NCBI GenBank assembly: GCA_004014935.1
Contig: CP025321.1
Coordinates: forward strand, 1,302,001-1,366,000
Length of the DNA stretch: 64,000 bases
Direction: 5' to 3'
From: Saccharomycopsis malanga
Taxonomy: Eukaryota > Ascomycota > Saccharomycetes > Ascoideales > Saccharomycopsidaceae
Shown here in pieces: positions 57,121 through 64,000 of the stretch. The translations under genes were made by a program, and so were the position numbers. Every line of letters starts with the position of its first letter. Position 1 is the first letter of the stretch. The notes under the pieces are model-generated. The model saw only the letters and a list, made by a program, of their open reading frames with translations, was not told the origin of the DNA and searched no databases.

Positions 57121-60100
57121 CTAATCCAAATATTTATCCAAGCTTTCACCCATAACGTCCTCAATGACCTTAACCAATCCCCTTCTGACCTCCAACTCAA
57201 TTTTCTCGTCGTCGTCATCCAAAAGCTCGGCAATGATTGGAACCAATTGAGGTAATAAAGTCAACCAACTAGTACCTACTTTGACGTATATATTTTCAAA
57301 GACCTTGATGGTGGCAAACTTTTCTTGAGAAGAGCAATTTGATTTCAAATGGTTGATCAACAATTTATTCAAATCTTTGTTATGATCAGCGACTTTACTG
57401 TTCTTGACGGCCAAAGTAGTGATGGCTTTGGTTAAATGTTTACCCAATTTGGCGTCAGTGACAGCCAATTGTTGAGTCAAAGCAACAGACATTTTTTCAA
57501 AACGAGTGTTTACTGACCAATATTCGTCTTGATCATATTTAAATGATCCGATCAAAGAAATCAAAACCAACCGTTTGAGGTTCTGATCGTGTGATTGCGA
57601 AACAAAGGTGTTTAGCAATGAGTAAATGTTGTCCAAAAAATAAGAATAATAGTTAGTAATGACAGACTTGAGGTTATCTTGAAGTTTAATGAAGAATTTG
57701 AGAAATATTTCTGTTTTCTTCAAATCTTGATCGGTTTTCAAATTGTTATTGTCGAAAGACCAGCTGATAACAGAACTGAATAATGGACGGAAGGACCGAT
57801 CATTGAGTTTCAATATAAATTGAAGTTGACAATTGAACACTAAAGTTTCGATTCTTGAAATTGCACTAGTATTGAATCCCGAATTGATATCGTTGTTTTT
57901 CAAAAAGTCAAAACTTGAAAGCATAAACTTTAAAAAGAGAGAAACAACACTGATAGTGGTGGATTTTTCCAACTTTTCAATGGTTTGGGTTAACAAGTTC
58001 AAGTACAACCCAATGGTGCTAGAAGATGTTTTTTGGAAGTCTTTGGAATCCCACAAGTTCAACAACACCTTGAATAAAGATTTGAGATCCATATATGTGA
58101 AAATAATGTTCAATATAGACAACTTGATGTCTTTGCTCAACAAGTTTTCATTCAACAAGTCCTTGAGGATTCTAGGCAAATTGGAAACAAGTATTTGGGG
58201 CAATTTTTTGATCAAGCTTGAATATAACAATCCAATGGAGGTTTGAACCATACTATACTCTTCATCTTCATGTGCATTACTTTTGCTGAAAACTGCAAAA
58301 CTGGTAGGCAAAATTTTAGGAAGATAGCCAATACTTTTGATTCCTATTACTGAAATGATGGTGCTGAGCAAATTGTATGATGAAATCATCAACTCAGGGT
58401 GTTCGAAATTGCCAATAAAGGCATCCTGGTCCGTTACAATACTTAAGAGAGTCATCATGTGGGCATGGGTGATTTTCTGTTGGAACTTGTCTACTAGGGA
58501 GCTGAGGGTGTTCAAACTGTTTTGTATGGTTTCTAGAGAATTGTGTGAATTTTTGATCACTTGGACAAGTTGTTCAGAAAGAACGTTGGCGCTTTCGACG
58601 GCAATGTGATCTTCAGAAGACTCCACATCAAACTGTTTAGAAGCGAGGAAAATCACGTTCGACGTAATGATAGGATTTTCAGAAGTACTGATGAGTCTGA
58701 TAATGGTGTCAGCAAAGAATTTGATAGGCAACAAGCTTAAAACATCGTTCAAGAGACGATACAACTTTCTAACGATTTTAGTTATCAATTCATCATCACC
58801 ATTATAGTTCAGAAGTTGTCCTAAGATATTGCTGATGATACTATTGAAGATGTCCAACAAATTGTCCACTTTCTGGGCGTCAGATCTTGGATTCAACAAG
58901 TCGGTGACCACCTGTAACTTCAAATAAGGCAAATTGTGTTTGTTTTCATGGTCCAAGATAATGCTCTTGTCAAGGAATCCAAGCAAGTTTTTCTTCATTG
59001 ATAATAGCTCCTGATCATCCATTTCAATGAATTCGGGTCCAAATATAGACTTTGAGTTGAACTCCGCAATGGTTTCTTCATCTACAATCTTTTTGATCGG
59101 AATATAACTCCATAAATCTAGGAAACGCTTGATACCATCTAACTGGTCTTCAATGTCAAAGTTTTTCATGTAAGACTTGACAAAATTAACCAACAAATCG
59201 CATTCGTTATACTTGTGTTTATTGATCAACCGAACATATTGCCGTCCAATCAAAAACAATATCACATGGATACTTGAGCCAGGACCTAGAATCTTGGACA
59301 AAGTGCTGAACAATTTCACCCTACGATGTCTTGGAATATGATTGAAGGCACTAACAAAGCTTGTGATCAAAAACTCGATTTCCTCTGATTGGTTGTTTTT
59401 GGCAGTAAGTGCCAATGATGGAATGACTTTAGAAATGGTTTGTTCGATGACATACGACGAATACTCGTCGTCTTGTTTGATGGTGTGAGCACCCATGAAG
59501 GTGAAAATGGGCATGATGGAATGCAAAATGAATTCTGGCTCCAAGATAGCCAATTCAGCTATCACCAACAACAACTTGTTCTGTAATTGAGGGGAATTGG
59601 ACGATCTGATGATAGAAACTAGCACGTCTGCTCGTATGGAATTTGATTCCAACCTAATATTCTCTCTAACAGAAGTCTTGATACTGATTATCAAGCAATT
59701 TGCTAATGATTCCTGCGCATACAACACTGGCAAGTTACCATCAGATCCTAAAGTTTCGAGATCCGACAACAAGTTGAAAAAATTCGTCAACAAGCTGGAA
59801 CTTGGCTCTATTTCATTGCCCACCTTTTCAAAGGTTTCCAACAACATGATCACGTTTCTAAGATGGATTTCAGCCAACTTTGCAACTTCCAGTTTCTTCA
59901 TGGCCTGTTTGGTACTAGCTGAGCTTCTTCTTCTGCGTTTAGGCACATTATCGCCAGTTTCCACTACAGGGGAAGGTTTGTACAATTGGAAATTGTGCAA
60001 TAACTTGACAAAGATTTCGGTATTCAATGGTAAGCTTTGTAGAATCAATAAACCGTCGTACATAACGTCTAGTTTTTCATCCGTACAACTTTCTATAATG

Positions 60101-62448
60101 TTCTGAGCCAAGGCTATTTGATAATCCAACTTGAGTCCTTTGAAACACTGTTTCAACACCACAATGCTTTTATCCACCAAGTCTTGATGGCAAGAATTCA
60201 ATGCTTTCTGAAGAAACGTCAACGAAACAACAATATTGGTGTTTTTTTTTTCAAGATTCAACAATGACAACACTTGGGTTTCAAAGTAGGAGAAATCAAA
60301 CTTGGTCTCCTGGCAATGGCCCACCCAAAAGCTACGTTTTTCGAGGTATTCATTCAAGAAATCACCAAATATAAGACTTGAAGATGACGAGTTCTTCACC
60401 AATTTGGTCCCAATATTCACTAGTCTTATGAGATTGATTTTGACATAGGGAATGTCTATAATTTGGGAGTTGACGGCCAAATAAGCAAGGATTAAATCAT
60501 TGATTTTGCGGCAAGAAGACCCGCTGTAGACCAAGCTTTCAAACAGCTTGAACACTTGATTTCGGTCCAAAATCAAAACGCTTCCGTTATTAAGCAATAT
60601 ATCTATCAATTTCAACGAGTCTTTAGGACTCAACACTATGAGCTTTTTGGAATTCTGAGCGCCAAAGATGTCTTCCTTGAGGAAGATTTTCTCACTGGTC
60701 TTTTTGTCAAGCTTGGCACATATAAAGTTTTCTCTTAGAAGCTTCAAAATGTCTATGGCCCAAGTCCGGATTGTTTTATTGATGTCGGACAATAACACCA
60801 ACACAATAGGGAAGATTGTGATCAAAAAGCCGGTTTTTTCCATCTTTTTGACACATTCCGCAATCTTTTTGAGTGCCTCCACCCGTACTATCATAGGGCA
60901 GGCCTCAGTGACCGCGACTCTTAACAAGAATGTGGTCTGATACTTTTCGGTGGTTTCAAACACATTTGCAAGAAACTCGGAAACCAGTTCATTTTTATAC
61001 GATGTAATAAATGACGGTAACAAGCGTCTGAATTCCTCATTAGTTTCATTCTCCAAAGTTAAAAAGGAGCCTTTGTCGTGCGCAATATAGTTGTCTTCCA
61101 CAATCTTGGATTCTTCTACAAGATGGGTTCTATTTGGAACATCCACGTTTTCAACCTGTTTGAAATGGCTCAAGACACATTGCAAGTTCATCTCCAACTC
61201 GGCAATGGTGATATGGAAGTCGTTTTTCAAAACCGACAAGAACAAGTCTTTATCCCGCGAAAGGTGCTCCACCAAATCAATCAAGTCAGACTTGTCTTCC
61301 ATAGGCTGGATACTGGCTTGGATGGCGTCTTTGATAAGCACAGAGCAAGAAGTCTTTGAAAACTCAAAGTCCTTTGGAATCTTGTACTCACTCAAGTCAT
61401 TATGAATGATAAGACTTCTTACAAACGAAACATAGAATCTGGAATCGCCCAGAATCATGGAATGAAACATGTCTTCATTGTTCTTGATGACTCTCAAGAT
61501 CTTCTTGTGATTCTTCAAAGGAACAGCAATGCCGCTCAAAGACTGATAGAGCTTGGTAATACAGGTCAATGCTGACTTGTCGTTCATAGGACAGACCATA
61601 ACGGTTTCTACCAAACCGTCAATAATCTCTTGCAGAAGAGGAACACTGGCAGAAAGCACCACCAACATGGTATAAGAAGCCACTTGGGTCTCCAACTTGT
61701 CAGTGGTCAACAACTGGACAGACAACTTCAAAATAAGCCTTGTCATCTTGTCCAAAAACTCCTCGTTGGTGCTATTGTACGATAACGATGCGACCACCGC
61801 ACTGACAAAGAAAATAAGCTGGTTGGAATATACAAACTTTTTCTCCACTTGTTCACTGATGTAATTGATGTACAATTCGACAAACTCAATGTCGTTGAAC
61901 CCCCCTTTGAAAATGCTCTCTCTGGTAGCAGTTTTCTTAGCCTTTTTAACACCGTTCAACCACGAGAATAACGGCGGAAGCTCGGGAATAATGGCCAAAA
62001 CCCGCGCAAAAATAGGGGTCTTGTAATACGGTAACACCGACAACAATAACGCCTCTGCGTTGTGTATATGTATGTAAAACCGACGGACTAACCATTCTAC
62101 AGAATTGTAACTCAATGGAGAGTTCCAATAGCCACCTACCATGGCTAAATAACTTTCAATAGCATGGTTCAAATCATTCACCTGCTCCTTACTCTGAACA
62201 TTCCGATCAATCCCAATGGATGTCTCGGAAAATATAGAATACCTAAACTTGCCAAACTTGCTATTCACCTCTTCTAACCCTTCTAGGGCATCCAAAGAGT
62301 GATAAAGTATACTACTGTAATCTTGGGTAGCGGCAACTTTAGAATCATAAATCAAAGACGTAGAATGGATCTTTTGTCTCTTCTTTCTATCCAAAACAGC
62401 ACTGCCGCTGCTAGCAGCAATACTTCCAAGCTGGTCAGCTAACGACAT
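57121..62448 (-). CDS. UTP10: HEAT-repeat U3 snoRNP / SSU processome protein Utp10
   Basis: Utp10 is part of the t-UTP/UtpA subcomplex that binds the 5' external transcribed spacer of pre-18S rRNA in the nucleolus. The 1775-residue product nearly equals S. cerevisiae Utp10 (1769). The N-terminus MSLADQLGSIAASSGSAVLD followed by KKRQKIHSTSLIYDSKVAAT, the LLSVLPYYKTPIFARVLAII segment, and a full-length alpha-helical, HEAT-like make-up fit the family. The C-terminus ELLDDDDEKIELEVRRGLVK with VIEDVMGESLDKYLD is the typical end. A basic stretch near residue 840 (KRRRRSSAS) could help nuclear import. Its upstream 90 bp contain a PAC/RRPE-like site. Confidence 0.94.
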   Translation of the reverse strand: MSLADQLGSIAASSGSAVLDRKKRQKIHSTSLIYDSKVAATQDYSSILYHSLDALEGLEEVNSKFGKFRYSIFSETSIGIDRNVQSKEQVNDLNHAIESYLAMVGGYWNSPLSYNSVEWLVRRFYIHIHNAEALLLSVLPYYKTPIFARVLAIIPELPPLFSWLNGVKKAKKTATRESIFKGGFNDIEFVELYINYISEQVEKKFVYSNQLIFFVSAVVASLSYNSTNEEFLDKMTRLILKLSVQLLTTDKLETQVASYTMLVVLSASVPLLQEIIDGLVETVMVCPMNDKSALTCITKLYQSLSGIAVPLKNHKKILRVIKNNEDMFHSMILGDSRFYVSFVRSLIIHNDLSEYKIPKDFEFSKTSCSVLIKDAIQASIQPMEDKSDLIDLVEHLSRDKDLFLSVLKNDFHITIAELEMNLQCVLSHFKQVENVDVPNRTHLVEESKIVEDNYIAHDKGSFLTLENETNEEFRRLLPSFITSYKNELVSEFLANVFETTEKYQTTFLLRVAVTEACPMIVRVEALKKIAECVKKMEKTGFLITIFPIVLVLLSDINKTIRTWAIDILKLLRENFICAKLDKKTSEKIFLKEDIFGAQNSKKLIVLSPKDSLKLIDILLNNGSVLILDRNQVFKLFESLVYSGSSCRKINDLILAYLAVNSQIIDIPYVKINLIRLVNIGTKLVKNSSSSSLIFGDFLNEYLEKRSFWVGHCQETKFDFSYFETQVLSLLNLEKKNTNIVVSLTFLQKALNSCHQDLVDKSIVVLKQCFKGLKLDYQIALAQNIIESCTDEKLDVMYDGLLILQSLPLNTEIFVKLLHNFQLYKPSPVVETGDNVPKRRRRSSASTKQAMKKLEVAKLAEIHLRNVIMLLETFEKVGNEIEPSSSLLTNFFNLLSDLETLGSDGNLPVLYAQESLANCLIISIKTSVRENIRLESNSIRADVLVSIIRSSNSPQLQNKLLLVIAELAILEPEFILHSIMPIFTFMGAHTIKQDDEYSSYVIEQTISKVIPSLALTAKNNQSEEIEFLITSFVSAFNHIPRHRRVKLFSTLSKILGPGSSIHVILFLIGRQYVRLINKHKYNECDLLVNFVKSYMKNFDIEDQLDGIKRFLDLWSYIPIKKIVDEETIAEFNSKSIFGPEFIEMDDQELLSMKKNLLGFLDKSIILDHENKHNLPYLKLQVVTDLLNPRSDAQKVDNLLDIFNSIISNILGQLLNYNGDDELITKIVRKLYRLLNDVLSLLPIKFFADTIIRLISTSENPIITSNVIFLASKQFDVESSEDHIAVESANVLSEQLVQVIKNSHNSLETIQNSLNTLSSLVDKFQQKITHAHMMTLLSIVTDQDAFIGNFEHPELMISSYNLLSTIISVIGIKSIGYLPKILPTSFAVFSKSNAHEDEEYSMVQTSIGLLYSSLIKKLPQILVSNLPRILKDLLNENLLSKDIKLSILNIIFTYMDLKSLFKVLLNLWDSKDFQKTSSSTIGLYLNLLTQTIEKLEKSTTISVVSLFLKFMLSSFDFLKNNDINSGFNTSAISRIETLVFNCQLQFILKLNDRSFRPLFSSVISWSFDNNNLKTDQDLKKTEIFLKFFIKLQDNLKSVITNYYSYFLDNIYSLLNTFVSQSHDQNLKRLVLISLIGSFKYDQDEYWSVNTRFEKMSVALTQQLAVTDAKLGKHLTKAITTLAVKNSKVADHNKDLNKLLINHLKSNCSSQEKFATIKVFENIYVKVGTSWLTLLPQLVPIIAELLDDDDEKIELEVRRGLVKVIEDVMGESLDKYLD

Positions 62449-62518
62449 CTTCCTTCTTTACCCTCTAATGTCATTTATTTGTATAGTTAGAAACTCTAGA
62501 GAGATTGAAAAATTATAA

Positions 62519-62534
62519 AAAAAAATTTCATCGC
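62519..62534 (-). promoter_or_regulatory. PAC/RRPE-like site in the UTP10 promoter
   Basis: On the minus strand GCGATGAAATTTTTT joins a PAC-like GCGATGA to an A/T RRPE-like run, about 75 bp before the UTP10 ATG. It fits ribosome-biogenesis control, although the PAC box is not perfect (GATGAA for GATGAG). Confidence 0.55.
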
Positions 62535-62589
62535 ATCGCATATCCTGCATGAGGTTGCATGGGCGGGTATCCAGTACTATTACTACTAT

Positions 62590-63088
<499 letters not shown>

Positions 63089-63739
63089 TACTATTAATAC
63101 TATAGCCTGAAAATAGAAATACAAAATGGTAAAATATAGCGATAAAGCCCATTGCCTTGAAAACAAAAGCACCTGATAAACATGATATCTTTTGTAATGA
63201 TCTTAATATTATTCTTGTAAAATGGCTTTGATTTTAGTAAACGTAATGGTAGTTCGGTACTACAGGGCCTACCAAAAATGTGCAAGAAATACTTTGAATT
63301 GATATTGTTCTGGATGATTTTTGCCCGCAAGTATTTAAACAAATGATCTTTTTTTTTTGCAGCCTATACATGTCTTCTAGGTAATAAATAAATCTGTCTT
63401 GTATTAAACAGCCCGGAATCTAAAGGTAAATACATTATACTGTAGAGATGTATAACTTGTAGTTTACGTCAAGTTGATTTACCAATAATAAGTGAGCGGG
63501 CAACTGCCTAGTATCAATTCAGCTCGCCACTATTGACCAAGGGCATTCTACTGACACGTAGCTGATGTCTAGGCTGTAAGTGAAGCCAACAGTAGAGACC
63601 AATTAAGCTTTCAATGTAATTGCTAGATGATCAGCGCAACCTAAGGATGCTTACAAATACGATCAAGTTTATACTTTATAAGCTGGCTTTCTGGCAATAT
63701 CTCAGAATGGCCGTATGTATGAATCTCAAACCGATAACA

Positions 63740-64000
63740 ATGTTTTCGGTTTTCATTATTGGCGCGACAGGTTATCTTGGTGGTGAAGTCTTGTACCAAC
63801 TACTCAATGATTCTGAATTTGATAGTTTCAAAGTGACGTGTCTTACAAGAACCGAAATTAAAGGGAAAGAACTAAAATCCGCCACTGGAGGTAGAATTGA
63901 ATATGTTGTGGGTGATTTTGCCAACATTGAAATTTTGGAAAATGAGTTTGCTAAAGCTGATATCGTAATTAATGTCGCTGACTGTGATGATGTGCCCAGT
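63740..64000 (+). CDS. NAD(P)-binding Rossmann-fold (NmrA/epimerase-like) protein, 5' part
   Basis: Eighty-seven codons are visible before the window ends. MFSVFIIGATGYLGGEVLYQ carries the dinucleotide-binding GATGYLGG glycine motif at the very N-terminus, and VTCLTRTE, IEYVVGDFANIE and ADIVINVAD follow the usual strand order of atypical short-chain dehydrogenases (a TRTE/R after strand 2 suggests NADP). The start at 63740 is chosen because the fold begins there; in-frame ATGs also exist at 63719, 63707 and 63647. Substrate and role cannot be told. Confidence 0.75.
   Translation, partial: MFSVFIIGATGYLGGEVLYQLLNDSEFDSFKVTCLTRTEIKGKELKSATGGRIEYVVGDFANIEILENEFAKADIVINVADCDDVPS

Overview
The window is a piece of a budding-yeast (Saccharomycotina) nuclear chromosome. 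It carries compact, mostly intronless genes whose products match well-known yeast proteins (Shm2, Eco1, Ede1, Nud1, Gtr1, Sec9, an Arn/Sit siderophore transporter, Rev1, Tpn1, Rei1, Las21, Coq2, Ccr4, Spe3, Utp10). The three introns I found have yeast-type signals (GTATGT/GTAAGT, TACTAAC or TACTGAC, then AG only a few bases later). CTG codons are rare, and several fall at solvent-exposed positions of leucine-rich repeats, a coiled coil and an EH domain where serine fits better than leucine. A GMPPA-type PSA2 gene is also present, which as far as I recall S. cerevisiae lacks. Together these suggest, without proving, a CUG-Ser-clade yeast.

Layout: SHM2 (3' part, +); PSA2 (-, intron); an unrecognised 907-aa protein (+); a small Pba3/Pba4-like protein (+); ECO1 (-) divergent from EDE1 (+, 13-nt first exon); a 2.5-kb repeat region; NUD1 (+); GTR1 (-); a 2.6-kb repeat region; SEC9 (+); a 2.2-kb repeat region; an ARN-type transporter (-); REV1 (-) divergent from TPN1 (+); REI1 (+); a 1.8-kb repeat region; LAS21 (+); COQ2 (-); CCR4 (+); a 3.3-kb repeat region; SPE3 (+, intron); UTP10 (-); and the 5' end of a Rossmann-fold gene (+). 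Genes are independent units, as usual in yeast. Several serve growth: Gtr1 (TORC1), Rei1 and Utp10 (ribosome assembly), Spe3 and Shm2 (polyamine and one-carbon metabolism).

The striking part lies between the genes. About 20 intergenic copies or fragments belong to one dispersed family (here 'family A', about 200-340 bp full length). It has a tRNA-like head with A-box and B-box promoter motifs, a unique body, a conserved 3' end (ACTGATATGTACTGGGCTCG then AAATATAAGAT) and an (ATT)n tail; two copies have clear 8-10-bp target-site duplications and a third a 14-of-15-bp candidate. This is the structure of a tRNA-derived SINE. A second family ('family B', about 1.0-1.3 kb, five copies) is non-coding and carries a different tRNA-like head with an extended hairpin; it is repeatedly joined to pieces of family A. 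No reverse transcriptase lies in the window. Other intergenic oddities are a five-unit array of about 104-116-bp repeats each holding a telomere/Rap1-like G-rich motif (53.9-54.4 kb), a perfect 12 x 10-bp minisatellite, and several short tandem repeats.

All assignments rest on reading the sequence and remembered family features; no database search was run.
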